Shown: in pieces, positions 1 to 8,012 of the stretch
Position numbering within the stretch: position 1 is the first letter of the stretch
Layout: every line of letters starts with the position of its first letter
DNA from: a virus
Length of the DNA: 20,343 nt
Virus record (IMG/VR): IMGVR_UViG_3300017725_000105
Coordinates: 1-20,343 of that record
Direction: 5' to 3' (one strand)
Translations under genes and position numbers: made by a program
The notes under the pieces: model-generated
What the model was told of the DNA's origin: nothing
What the model saw: the letters and a program-made list of their open reading frames with translations, nothing else
Databases searched by the model: none

Positions 1-1558
1 AGTTATCATCCTGTAAAATAGGTTTTATATAATTTTGAAATACACTGGCTGCTGACTCTCCAGCTGAACTTGTTTGCGGCTCTAAATCATTAGCTTTAGC
101 CAATGTTCCGTCCTTACCAAATACATCTAAACTTGAATATGCTCCAGTTGGGTCTGTAAAGTCAACGTACCTACTATGTCCTGCGAATGTTCTGTTTACA
201 CTTTTAATTTTTTTAACACCACCCACTTGTGATTGTAAGATGCTATTATAGTCCTGTGAGGTAATTAGCCTATCTTGTGATGCATAGGCTTTAGGTGCGT
301 TTTCTTTAATACTATCTAGGGTTTCGCTACTACTTGCTGTACTAATACTACGTTTAAGCTGTACAGTCATGACTGCATTGTATGTGTTACCATCTATACC
401 AACATAGTTAATAGATAGCTTTTTGTTTACAAGATCGTCTGGTCTTACAGTATATGTGCTATTTTCACTTACACGATACCAAACTCGTGTATTGCCAACT
501 GGTAAACTACCAAATAGTTTATCAGGAAATCTAATGCTAACTCTGTTATTTGTTCTTGTTTTAACACTGAAAATATCTCTAACGCCGCCTGCAAAGCTAT
601 TATAAATTACATTTTCACTATTGGTATCTAAAACTTTATTCCAACTTTTCACAACATTTCCTGATGTGTCGATAGTCTGTACCCAAACATCGCTGTTGTT
701 AATATTGTCTGTGTCAATATCTAATGTTAAATTATCTATTGGGTTCTCAATATTAAAATCGTCAAATTGTAGTGTGCCTTGTTTTACACCTACAAAAAAC
801 CCTGTATCATTACTTGAAAGGCCTTTGCCATCATTTTTATAATATATACCAAAACTACTCTGTGGGTCTGGAGATTTCTCTACAATTGTTTGTGAAGTTG
901 TGTCATAGTCAACACTTATTAAGTTATAGCTTACTTGGTTACCATCTGCAAATCCACTGATATCAAATCTAATTTGGCTGGCAGTATTATTTAAATCATA
1001 AAATTGTGTTGATACGCCATCTAGCATTACTTGTTTCTTTGGACTACCAAAGTTGTTGCTAGTTTGGAATACTGCATTCATTACTGTAATAAAGTTGTCT
1101 ATATTGTTTACATCAGTTGTGGTTTCAAATCTAATATCTTGTCCACCCAAACTTGTACCTTCACTACCAATAACTGCTTCGTTAGTTTTAACACTTACTA
1201 CTTTCATTTCTCCAAACGCTGGCACATTGCGTCGAGGACTGTATCCTAAAAACTCTGCAAGTTTAAAAACACTCTCTTGTTTTGTTGCAGTACTTAGAAA
1301 GTTATTGCGTGTATTTAAGTCAACTCTGTATGCTAAGTTATGTCCAAATTGTGCAACTACGTCAAGTAGTGCTACAAATTCAGCCGATTCAATCCAGTCA
1401 TTATAGTTTTCTGGATAGGTGTTGCGTACATACTCAACCATAGTAGTTCTAATTGTATCATAGTCAAATGCTTGAAAGTTTGCATTGATATATGATTCAT
1501 AAACAACTGTATAATCTTCTGCCGCGAACAATTTATTCTGTCTTTTATTTTGTGCCAT
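1..1558 (-). CDS. 6: Baseplate wedge protein gp6 (partial, 3' end cut by window edge)
   Basis: This reading frame is open from an ATG at 1558 to the window edge and gives 519 codons. T4 gp6 is about 660 aa, so the C-terminus is missing. The N-terminal part (FAAEDYTVVYESY, then TTMVEYVRNTYPENYNDW and GHNLAYRVDLNTRNNFLS) is the conserved start of gp6 from T4-like marine phages. Further on, ITSQDYNSILQSQVGGVKKI resembles the 'DY' segment of baseplate J-like proteins. gp6 forms the wedge ring that ties neighbouring wedges together and drives sheath contraction. It starts 3 nt after the gp25 stop with no strong ribosome binding site, so its translation is probably coupled to gp25. The gene pair 25-6 at the end of the operon fits its role. 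Identity is recognised from sequence pattern; family assignment is confident. Confidence 0.9.
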   Translation of the reverse strand, partial: MAQNKRQNKLFAAEDYTVVYESYINANFQAFDYDTIRTTMVEYVRNTYPENYNDWIESAEFVALLDVVAQFGHNLAYRVDLNTRNNFLSTATKQESVFKLAEFLGYSPRRNVPAFGEMKVVSVKTNEAVIGSEGTSLGGQDIRFETTTDVNNIDNFITVMNAVFQTSNNFGSPKKQVMLDGVSTQFYDLNNTASQIRFDISGFADGNQVSYNLISVDYDTTSQTIVEKSPDPQSSFGIYYKNDGKGLSSNDTGFFVGVKQGTLQFDDFNIENPIDNLTLDIDTDNINNSDVWVQTIDTSGNVVKSWNKVLDTNSENVIYNSFAGGVRDIFSVKTRTNNRVSIRFPDKLFGSLPVGNTRVWYRVSENSTYTVRPDDLVNKKLSINYVGIDGNTYNAVMTVQLKRSISTASSSETLDSIKENAPKAYASQDRLITSQDYNSILQSQVGGVKKIKSVNRTFAGHSRYVDFTDPTGAYSSLDVFGKDGTLAKANDLEPQTSSAGESAASVFQNYIKPILQDDN

Positions 1559-1561
1559 TTT

Positions 1562-1945
1562 TTAAAACTCTATATCTTGTTCGAAATCTCTATCGAATTT
1601 AACTTGCAACTCAGTTGCAGTTGTTGTTGGTAAATAAATTAACTGCACAATTATTGTAATTGCTTGTGCATCTGATTGTACATTTACCTTACTGCTATTC
1701 AACTCAAACCTAGGATCGTTGGATACTATTGTTAATACTTCTGTATTAATTAAATCAATAGTAGATTCGTCTAAAGGTTGAAATACATAAAAAGGCAAGT
1801 CGCTACCAAAGTCTGGATTGGTCCACTTTTCTCCTTTTCTAATATGAAAATGATTGATTAAATCTTGCTTCGCTAAATCTAAATTAGTTAGCGTAGTGCT
1901 TGTAAAATCGTTCAGAGTTGTTGTATAGCCTGTTATTTTAGTCAT
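1562..1945 (-). CDS. 25: Baseplate wedge protein gp25
   Basis: A 127-aa protein with the GPW/gp25 family pattern: KQDLINHFHIRKGEKWTNPD, FGSDLPFYVFQPLDE and a stretch ending SNDPRFE. Length is close to T4 gp25 (132 aa). In T4 gp25 is a small wedge protein, structurally related to the sheath, that helps initiate sheath polymerisation. The chosen start is the ATG at 1945. No ribosome binding site precedes it; instead a late-promoter-like CATAAATA (1951-1958 on the minus strand) ends 5 nt before the ATG, which would make the message start at or next to the start codon. It lies between the HNH gene (33-nt gap) and gp6 (3-nt gap). Confidence in the family is high. Confidence 0.9.
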   Translation of the reverse strand: MTKITGYTTTLNDFTSTTLTNLDLAKQDLINHFHIRKGEKWTNPDFGSDLPFYVFQPLDESTIDLINTEVLTIVSNDPRFELNSSKVNVQSDAQAITIIVQLIYLPTTTATELQVKFDRDFEQDIEF

Positions 1946-1950
1946 ATTAA

Positions 1951-1958
1951 TATTTATG
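1951..1958 (-). promoter_or_regulatory. Candidate T4-type late promoter for gp25-gp6
   Basis: The minus strand reads CATAAATA followed by TTAATATG. It differs from the T4 late core TATAAATA only at the first base; the same CATAAATA variant occurs at 20287-20294. With the T4 geometry (start about 6 nt past the final A) transcription would begin at about 1945, the A of the gp25 start codon. A chance match in AT-rich DNA is possible. Confidence 0.45.
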
Positions 1959-1978
1959 CTAATAATTAACTACTAGGT

Positions 1979-2536
1979 TTATACTGTGATTTTTGTATTT
2001 TGTATGGTAAGTTTGTCTTCTGGCCACATGATATAGTCTTGCCAGGAAGCGTCTGGAATAGTAGTATGATAGTTTCTACTTGCAAAATTAAGCTGGTGCC
2101 AACTAGGACGTTTTGGATCCTGTAATGGCTTAACAATTTTATCGTTCTTCTTTACATTACATGGCCCGCATGCCGCTACACTATTTTCCCAAGTGAGTTT
2201 GCCACCTTTGCTTTTTGGTATAACATGATCAATAGTTAAATCTGAATAGCTAAATTTGTTTCCACAATATTGGCAATTATAGTTGTCTCTGATATATAAA
2301 TTTTTTCTTGTATACTTTGCTCGCAACGGAGGCCTGTGATAGCTGTTTAACATTACAATACTTGGTAATGGAATACTTATAGTTGTACTATTTAAAAATA
2401 CATTATTATAATTTTTGACTACAAAGACTTTATCGCTATACAGGGCTTTAACAGCATTTTGCCAGCTAATTGTACTCAGGGGAAGTAAACTTAATGGTTG
2501 GGCATCTGCGTTTAGTAAGAGTACACTGGCTTGCAT
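1979..2536 (-). CDS. HNH endonuclease
   Basis: A 185-aa protein with a clear zinc-bound HNH nuclease module at about residues 80-132. Visible are CQYCG (Cys88, Cys91), TIDHVIPKSKGG (Asp103-His104), TWENSV (Asn118) and CGPCNVKK (Cys123, Cys126, Asn127). The N-terminal VLLLNADAQPLSLLPL followed by ISWQNAVKALY is the typical start of a widespread HNH family found in bacteria and phages. It cuts DNA; whether it acts as a homing nuclease, in packaging or against competitors cannot be told. It has an AGGAAA ribosome site 8 nt before the ATG and sits as an intact free-standing gene inside the baseplate operon, between the lysozyme-fold gene (8-nt gap) and gp25. Its product has no known structural role, so it may be a mobile insertion. 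Confidence 0.88.
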   Translation of the reverse strand: MQASVLLLNADAQPLSLLPLSTISWQNAVKALYSDKVFVVKNYNNVFLNSTTISIPLPSIVMLNSYHRPPLRAKYTRKNLYIRDNYNCQYCGNKFSYSDLTIDHVIPKSKGGKLTWENSVAACGPCNVKKNDKIVKPLQDPKRPSWHQLNFASRNYHTTIPDASWQDYIMWPEDKLTIQNTKITV

Positions 2537-2544
2537 TTTATTTC

Positions 2545-3270
2545 CTATTTGAGTAAATTGGCCAAGAGTCGCTTTCTAGATTCGCTCATGTTGGGGAGGA
2601 ATCGCTGTGTTTCCGCAAAGTACACATACTCTGCTTGGGCTTTGGCTTTTTCGTTTATAAACCTATTTGGATATCGTTTAACTAATTCCTGTAGGCTTTG
2701 TTCTTTAATTAAATTTCTTGCTTTAGGTAAACCATAGTCTGCTAACATAATAATTTTACCTTCGCTTTGTCTTAATGGCCGTTGGTTACCACCTGCAATA
2801 GTTAATGCAGTACTGATGTACTCCCACTTTCTATTCTCTATATACTCTCTTAATTGAAATTTTCGAGTGTCTGTACCAACACTATAAAAATCTCCAGTAA
2901 GATAGAATAAGCTCAACAATCCGTCATATTGACTTTGTGACAGAGTGTCAAGCGTCATTTGCTTCTTAAATTTTCGTTCCTTGTCTTTAAAGTCTGCTAT
3001 CCATAAATTGAATGCATCTGCTTCAGTAAGACCAGGAGACTCCTGATTACCCTTAAGATTATAACCTATTTTTAATTTATTGTCAACATCATTATAACAA
3101 TAACCTGTCCATTTTATATTGCGCAATAAAAAATTAATTATATCGTCACTTGCTTCCAAGTCTTGCAAAAGGATAAGTGTAGATGCCACAGTAGAGTTTT
3201 TAACTGGAAATAAATCCCAAGTAATCAAGTCTTTACTAGTTATAACATTAGGTAATTTGAAAGATGGCAT
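2545..3270 (-). CDS. Lysozyme-fold (GH24-like) baseplate-operon protein, probably catalytically inactive
   Basis: A 241-aa protein whose residues about 40-180 follow the T4-lysozyme/GH24 pattern: YCYNDVDNKLKIGYN, then LTEADAFNLWIADF, LSQSQYDGLLSLFYLTGDF, and GGNQRPLRQSEGK. In a gapless alignment to the T4 lysozyme active site (Glu11, Asp20, Thr26) the Asp is kept (Asp61), but the Glu becomes Ile52 and the Thr becomes Lys67. Catalysis by the usual mechanism is therefore unlikely. About 60 further C-terminal residues (KEQSLQELVKRYPNRF onward) match no domain I know. The start ATG overlaps the gp5 stop by one base (TAATG). In T4 the lysozyme domain is inside gp5; here gp5 lacks it and this is the next gene, so it may be a detached, repurposed structural copy. 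Fold call is moderate to good; role is inference. Confidence 0.65.
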   Translation of the reverse strand: MPSFKLPNVITSKDLITWDLFPVKNSTVASTLILLQDLEASDDIINFLLRNIKWTGYCYNDVDNKLKIGYNLKGNQESPGLTEADAFNLWIADFKDKERKFKKQMTLDTLSQSQYDGLLSLFYLTGDFYSVGTDTRKFQLREYIENRKWEYISTALTIAGGNQRPLRQSEGKIIMLADYGLPKARNLIKEQSLQELVKRYPNRFINEKAKAQAEYVYFAETQRFLPNMSESRKRLLANLLK

Positions 3271-4502
3271 TATCCAGTATTTCCTTTTCCTGTTGTAAAT
3301 GATTCTTGTACACTACTATTTCCTAACCAAGGCTGATGCTCTGGCACACGACTTGCGATACTAGAAGTTATATTACTGTTTACAGTCTGTGCTTGTACTT
3401 CAGGTTTAGATGCAGAGCTTGCAGGAGGACCGTTTAAGTCAATACGCCCACCAGTTGCTTTTATATAACCGCTTGATGCATTTATTTCATATTGTGATGT
3501 TTCGCTTCTGATTGCAAGGGCACTGTGTATATCTATACTACTAGCACTAGATTGTATTTTTATACCTTCATTTCCTGTACTTTTAATATTAACACCTTGG
3601 TCAGCTTGCATATTGATATGTCCTTTTGCATGTACATTATAATCGCCTTCAGTACTGATACTAACACCAGCCTTACTGTACATATCTATTCTGCCTTCAC
3701 TGTCTATTTCTATCCAAGAGCTACCATTTTGGTTTATTATATTAATAAAACCATGTGTATCGTCTAAAAGTATTTGAGCACCTTGTTTTGTTTTTATTCT
3801 TATATTTCTACTAGGTCCATCTTCTTGACCGTCATCTAATGATATTACATGCCCTTCTCTGGTTGTCATACCAAACACACGGCTAGGAGTTTCTCGTCTA
3901 GCACTACTCATACTATGTCCTCTTACATAATCTTCGTCAGTACCTTTCTCTGTTAAAACATCCATTGCTTCGTTATCTGAAGGCCTGGTGTCATTATCAT
4001 TTCTATCATACGGATTCTTTTCACTTGATGGAGACAATATAGTTTTTTCTTCTTTATATGCTTGGCTACTTGCGTTGCCTCCCATCATAGCATTTCTATC
4101 TTTAGATATAAGACTTCCTATATACACACCTTGTTCCATACCAGCAGTGAATAATACAACTACATTTGTGTTTATTGCTGGAGGTTGTGACCACATTCCG
4201 TAGCTCTTAGGGCTACCATTTCCTGTTTGTCCTTCTTCTTCTCCAAACTTCTTTTCGTCTTCACTACTAGCAACAACGTCAGTGTGGCCACCAAATGGAG
4301 TACACAATAGACATATTCTTTCTGTTGCTTTGCCACTAAAATCACTAATACGAACAGTAACTCTACCAGTATGCAAACTATCATTATTTTTTATCACTTG
4401 TCCAATATACATCCCACTGAGGTCGTTAATATTGTATTTGCTATCCTGTTTGCCTCTTCCAGCAACATTGTAGCCTTGTGTTTTGATACTTGATCCTGAC
4501 AT
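3270..4502 (-). CDS. 5: Baseplate central spike protein gp5 (OB-fold plus beta-helix, no lysozyme domain)
   Basis: A 410-aa protein. Residues about 30-140 form the OB-fold (MYIGQVIKNNDSLHTGRVTV, then ERICLLCTPFGG and NTNVVVLFTAGMEQGVYIGSL). Residues about 215-355 carry short repeats of the gp5/VgrG beta-helix needle (GHVISLDDG, IRIKTKQGAQILLDD, WIEIDSEGRIDMYSKAG, INMQADQGVNIKST). gp5 makes the trimeric membrane-piercing spike under the gp27 hub. T4 gp5 is 575 aa with a lysozyme domain between these two parts; here only a linker of about 75 polar residues lies there, so the enzyme domain is absent. It overlaps the upstream hub gene by one base and has an AAGGAT ribosome site. Family call is firm. 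Confidence 0.88.
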   Translation of the reverse strand: MSGSSIKTQGYNVAGRGKQDSKYNINDLSGMYIGQVIKNNDSLHTGRVTVRISDFSGKATERICLLCTPFGGHTDVVASSEDEKKFGEEEGQTGNGSPKSYGMWSQPPAINTNVVVLFTAGMEQGVYIGSLISKDRNAMMGGNASSQAYKEEKTILSPSSEKNPYDRNDNDTRPSDNEAMDVLTEKGTDEDYVRGHSMSSARRETPSRVFGMTTREGHVISLDDGQEDGPSRNIRIKTKQGAQILLDDTHGFINIINQNGSSWIEIDSEGRIDMYSKAGVSISTEGDYNVHAKGHINMQADQGVNIKSTGNEGIKIQSSASSIDIHSALAIRSETSQYEINASSGYIKATGGRIDLNGPPASSASKPEVQAQTVNSNITSSIASRVPEHQPWLGNSSVQESFTTGKGNTG

Positions 4503-6358
4503 TATTCTATCCTTATATTAACTAAAGCATCGAGCGTTAGGAACGAATTTGTATTTCTATCTTTATATGCATCTAGTGTTTGAGTAAACTGTCCTTGTTG
4601 GAACTTGCTTTCAATTGTAACAACTTTATATATACCAGTACTAATTAAATCAACAGGTCCTCTATTTTGGTCTATTAGCAAATCTTTTTCGTTTGCTTGA
4701 TAATTTAAAAATCCTATCATTGCATTTGTGCCTTTAAAGTTTGCTACTGATAGTTTATTGCCACTTCTCACACTATCAGGAGTACCCATCCAAAAAGGAT
4801 CTCCTTTAATTTCCAATACAATTTGTTGTGCATCATTTTCTCGTCTTGCCATTTGTCCAGCAACAGAGCTTGCAATTCTATCTGTTTCTGTCAATGTTTC
4901 ATTAACTTGTTGTGAATTAGGGCTACCTGGTATTCTATCATACACAACACTTTCATTAACATTTATTTTTGGTAATTCAACATCACTTAGGAAAAATTCT
5001 CCCGTAAGTTGCTGTTGTTGCTCTCTTGTTTTAAGCGTAACACCTTTTCTATCTGTAGTTATTTGAATAGCATTTGTGGGTGTAAATTGTTGATTATTAT
5101 CAGCATAATATATACCAGCAGCAGGCGCCTGTGCTACTGTAAATAACTGTTGTATGTCTAATTGGAAATCTAATATTTCAGTATTTTCTCCAGTATATAG
5201 GTAGTTGTATTTTTTTACTATAGGCAACGCTTCAAATCGCTGTCTTTGAATTGGTTGATTTGTTTGTAGTTGTTCTTGTTCATCTGCCAATTCTTTTGGA
5301 ACTGTAAAATCTTCTCCCAAATGTATAGTCACAATAATTTTAGTACGTTGTGTATTTAAGGTACTATCTTCATCATTAAATAATTCTTCTGATACAGTTG
5401 TATAAACATAAGGCACAACAAAACTATTTTTTCTTGCATCTTGTACATATGTACTAAAACTTGGTACGTTTTTTTCAATAAGGCTAGTAACTTTTGCAGT
5501 TAGTTGTGTTTCACTGTTTACTGTTATGTCTCTTGTATTGACGTCTTCCATAGTGGTACTTTGTCCTGATGAGGTTTGGCTATCAGCAGTACCAGCCCAA
5601 GGAGCGGCTTTTAAATCAAATCTTTTTGTTCTAGTTACACTGTCAACTTCTATACTTGTGCTTGGTGCAAATTCAACAACATACTCTTTATTTGGTTTAA
5701 ATCCGCTTGCTTGCTCTTCAGGCCTCAATAGGTTGAACTCAGCTTCATTAAGTGTATCTTGTAAACGTTGCCCAAAGTTTTGAACATTAGTAACTTCGCT
5801 TATATTAATGTCAGTTTTTGTTACTGTACTTGTTTGTGCAGATTTAATAATACTTTGCGCTACTATAAAGTATTTTGCGCCCGCTGGTCCTAGACTTGCT
5901 TTCATTTGTCCTATACGTAACTGGTATAGAAAAATACCATCATATTTTTTACTTGCACCAGTTTCACTGTCTCTGCCTACAAATTCTAATTTAAGAACAT
6001 ATGCTTGGCTAGGAAAGTTACTGGGTCTACCCATTCTTCTACCTACACTTAAAACTCTATCTAATAAACTAAATCCCAAAGGTTCATATATTTCAAACAC
6101 AAACCCAGTAGGCGTACTATTACCTCCAGTTGTACCTGGATTAATTGTACTTTGAATAATTACATTCTCTATACTATATGCGCCAGTTACACCACTTTCA
6201 GCAATCACTACTGCCTTGCCTGCTTGTAAGGAGGCAGTGTCATTTACTGCTAATGGTTTGGGGTCATTATATAGATCATTATCAACAATATAAAATGTAA
6301 ATTTATATGTACCTAAATCTACTGTGCTGATCCAATTATCAGTTACTGTTTTGGTCAT
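4502..6358 (-). CDS. Baseplate hub protein, gp27-like
   Basis: A 618-aa protein immediately upstream of gp5, overlapping it by one base. No single motif gives a certain name. The C-terminal third has an EIKGDPFWMGTP segment (about residues 515-527) and ends in a stretch typical of hub proteins (STGIYKVVTIESKFQQGQFTQ). The N-terminus (WISTVDLGTYKFTFYIVDN) and EIYEPLGFSLLDRVL fit a virion beta-rich protein that positions a tube-like barrel. In T4 gp27 (391 aa) forms the trimeric hub that plugs onto gp5, and in contractile systems the hub gene usually sits directly before the spike gene. Assignment therefore rests mainly on position; the protein is longer than T4 gp27. The middle (Gln/Ser/Thr-rich, about 265-285 and 365-385) looks like linkers. 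Confidence 0.6.
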   Translation of the reverse strand: MTKTVTDNWISTVDLGTYKFTFYIVDNDLYNDPKPLAVNDTASLQAGKAVVIAESGVTGAYSIENVIIQSTINPGTTGGNSTPTGFVFEIYEPLGFSLLDRVLSVGRRMGRPSNFPSQAYVLKLEFVGRDSETGASKKYDGIFLYQLRIGQMKASLGPAGAKYFIVAQSIIKSAQTSTVTKTDINISEVTNVQNFGQRLQDTLNEAEFNLLRPEEQASGFKPNKEYVVEFAPSTSIEVDSVTRTKRFDLKAAPWAGTADSQTSSGQSTTMEDVNTRDITVNSETQLTAKVTSLIEKNVPSFSTYVQDARKNSFVVPYVYTTVSEELFNDEDSTLNTQRTKIIVTIHLGEDFTVPKELADEQEQLQTNQPIQRQRFEALPIVKKYNYLYTGENTEILDFQLDIQQLFTVAQAPAAGIYYADNNQQFTPTNAIQITTDRKGVTLKTREQQQQLTGEFFLSDVELPKINVNESVVYDRIPGSPNSQQVNETLTETDRIASSVAGQMARRENDAQQIVLEIKGDPFWMGTPDSVRSGNKLSVANFKGTNAMIGFLNYQANEKDLLIDQNRGPVDLISTGIYKVVTIESKFQQGQFTQTLDAYKDRNTNSFLTLDALVNIRIE

Positions 6359-6359
6359 T

Positions 6360-6644
6360 TTATGTAAACCTTGTTGGAACTTTAATTTTTAATCCTGATA
6401 CAAAATCAATAATAGGGTCGTTCAACATGTCAGGGTTGAACTGTGCAAATACCCACCAAAGTTTAGCATTGCCATAAAGTTCGTGTGCCAGTACGTCTGG
6501 TCTATTATTATGCTTTGATGTAAGAACATAGTCTACAGTAGAAGTATTTTCTAAATCTAAACTACCAGGCTCGTATACATCCAAATACTTATTGTTTACA
6601 ATGCCTGTATTTCTGTAAACACTATCTGTTCTATAACTAGTCAT
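6360..6644 (-). CDS. 53: LysM-like baseplate wedge protein, gp53-like
   Basis: A 94-aa protein whose core NRPDVLAHELYGNAKLWWVFAQFN is the same pattern as T4 gp53 (RPEELANAIYGNPQLYWVL), followed by DPIIDFVSGLKIKVP, the end of a LysM-type fold. It keeps only the N-terminal LysM-like half of T4 gp53 (196 aa). Short LysM proteins of this type connect tube, hub and wedge in many contractile tails. It is packed between the tube-initiator-like gene (1-base overlap) and the hub gene (1-base gap). Recognition of the motif is good; exact structural equivalence to T4 gp53 is inferred. Confidence 0.78.
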   Translation of the reverse strand: MTSYRTDSVYRNTGIVNNKYLDVYEPGSLDLENTSTVDYVLTSKHNNRPDVLAHELYGNAKLWWVFAQFNPDMLNDPIIDFVSGLKIKVPTRFT

Positions 6645-7339
6645 TAGATATATCCTTTATCAATTAGTGATCCACCTGAAGCAAAGTTTTTAATGTTGAA
6701 TTCTTTACGCACACTACTTGGTGGTAATTGTACACCTAAATCTATAGACAATAATAATTGTGTAGGTATGGTAACAGTACTACCAGGTTCAAAATCTGCT
6801 CCTGCATTTAAAATTGTTGTATCTTCAATTTGAGGACCACTTTCAATATCTGATTCAGATACCATTACATAATCAACATCTTCTGTTAATGTGTATGAAA
6901 CGCTTTTTACTACTACTGGTGTATTTTTTGCATGTACTGCGCCGTATCCACTAAAACTAAGAATAGGTGGAGGTGTTCCAGCAGTAGCTCTTCTTTGTTG
7001 TCCAAAATCTGACTTTACACACGTTTTTAAAAAATGTATAGCAGCAATTGTATATTTTGCTTCTTCTAAATTATTACTTGTAAATAATGCAGTGATGTTA
7101 ATCTGAGGAGTTGGGGTGTTTACATAATAATTAGGAGCATACATACCATGTGTTATATCGAAAGCACCATAATTTGCACTGTGCGACATCTGTATTGTAG
7201 GTGTGTAAGGAAAAACTATACCCCCATTATTGGATCCTTGTCCAGAACGTAAAGGTGCTAACATACCACTAAAGTCAAAAGGGTTTCCTGGTTTTGTTAC
7301 CAGCTTTACAAATTGATCTTGTGCTACTCCACCACTCAT
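6644..7339 (-). CDS. Tail tube initiator / tube-baseplate adaptor protein (gp48/gp54-like)
   Basis: A 231-aa virion protein. It contains FPYTPTIQMSHSANYGAFDI, then YYVNTPTPQINITALFTSNN and EEAKYTIAAIHFLKTCVKSD. This pattern occurs in tube-initiator or tube-like baseplate proteins of many large myoviruses. The mixed beta-strand and helix arrangement would fit a tube-type barrel. Position supports it: the order tube initiator, LysM protein, hub, spike, gp25, gp6 is the standard order of contractile tails. It starts by an ATGA four-base overlap with the nucleotidyltransferase and overlaps the next start by one base, so translation is coupled throughout. Whether it corresponds to gp48 or gp54 of T4 cannot be decided by eye. 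Confidence 0.55.
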   Translation of the reverse strand: MSGGVAQDQFVKLVTKPGNPFDFSGMLAPLRSGQGSNNGGIVFPYTPTIQMSHSANYGAFDITHGMYAPNYYVNTPTPQINITALFTSNNLEEAKYTIAAIHFLKTCVKSDFGQQRRATAGTPPPILSFSGYGAVHAKNTPVVVKSVSYTLTEDVDYVMVSESDIESGPQIEDTTILNAGADFEPGSTVTIPTQLLLSIDLGVQLPPSSVRKEFNIKNFASGGSLIDKGYI

Positions 7340-7944
7340 GTAAGTCTATCCTCGATAAATTTAAATATCTTCTCATCAAACTTTCCAAAGAACTTAGCAA
7401 ACATTTTTTGTTTTTCCTCTGGAGATGCGTTACTTGCCATTGTTTCACGGAAATCACTTGCACTCATGCCACCTTGCATAAGTGGTGCTTCATAATAATA
7501 TATCATTTCAGCAGCTGGTTTCATTTCATCCATGTTATCTGGCAATGGTTGTACTTTATCTGATCCGCCTAAACGCCCTGCGTCTTTGGCACCAAATACC
7601 AATACAAGTCTTGTATTGTTGTTATCTCTGCCTACTGTAGATGGTTCACTTCTGTATGGATTGGTATTTACAATCTTATCTGATGGTATACCAAACATTG
7701 TAGACATAATGCTTTTCTTTTCGTCAAATGTAAATGGATCATCGCTATAGTTGCCAGCCGCATGCATCTTTGTTGCTTTCTGACTAAAAGTCGTAGCAAT
7801 AAATACATTTGAAGCACCGAACTTGCCTACTAGATGTTTATATACATCTCGGTGTCCTTGGTGCATAGGTTGAAAGCGACCTCCAAAAAATACTACAACA
7901 TTTGCAACATTTTCAGTTATTTTAATAATTTCATTAATAAGCAT
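7336..7944 (-). CDS. Nucleotidyltransferase of the NMN-adenylyltransferase/HxGH superfamily
   Basis: A 202-aa protein beginning with the nucleotidyltransferase signature VVFFGGRFQPMHQGHRDVYKHL (approximately residues 17-38), with the ATP-binding HxGH motif at His28-Gln-Gly-His31. Residues near 156 (GGMSASDFRETM) stand where the second nucleotide-binding motif (ISxTxxR in NadR/NadM-like enzymes) normally is. Enzymes of this fold transfer a nucleotide from ATP or CTP to a phosphate, for example NMN to NAD. The substrate here is unknown. It is the first gene of the late baseplate operon, with a GGAGA ribosome site 6 nt before the ATG and a late promoter directly upstream, so it would be made with virion proteins rather than with early metabolic genes. 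Superfamily call is strong, substrate is not. Confidence 0.8.
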   Translation of the reverse strand: MLINEIIKITENVANVVVFFGGRFQPMHQGHRDVYKHLVGKFGASNVFIATTFSQKATKMHAAGNYSDDPFTFDEKKSIMSTMFGIPSDKIVNTNPYRSEPSTVGRDNNNTRLVLVFGAKDAGRLGGSDKVQPLPDNMDEMKPAAEMIYYYEAPLMQGGMSASDFRETMASNASPEEKQKMFAKFFGKFDEKIFKFIEDRLT

Positions 7945-7960
7945 GACTATTCTCCAATAG

Positions 7961-7968
7961 TATTTATA
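7961..7968 (-). promoter_or_regulatory. T4-type late promoter for the baseplate operon
   Basis: The minus strand reads TATAAATACTATT, an exact match to the T4 late core plus the common downstream extension. The expected start (about 6 nt past the last A) is near 7955, the first base of the GGAGA ribosome site (7951-7955). The leader would then be only about 11 nt. The recogniser would be gp55, encoded divergently 70 bp away. Confidence 0.8.
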
Positions 7969-7983
7969 CTATTGAAATATCGA

Positions 7984-8012
7984 TTGACATCGCACAAGGC
8001 CGCATATACAAT
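7984..8012 (+). promoter_or_regulatory. Sigma70-type promoter for gp55-gp47-gp46 operon
   Basis: TTGACA at 7984-7989, a 17-bp spacer, and TACAAT at 8007-8012. This is almost the ideal host sigma70 promoter. Transcription should begin near 8019, just before the AGGAGA ribosome site at 8023-8028 and the ATG at 8034. No late element precedes this gene, which suits an early or middle class operon. The region 7945-8033 thus holds two different promoter types facing away from each other. Confidence 0.8.

Noticed and set aside
5526-6155. Plus-strand ORFs opposite the hub gene, and similar frames opposite gp5, gp6 and the tape-measure genes
   Set aside because: They are antisense shadows with unlikely composition, no ribosome sites and no family resemblance.
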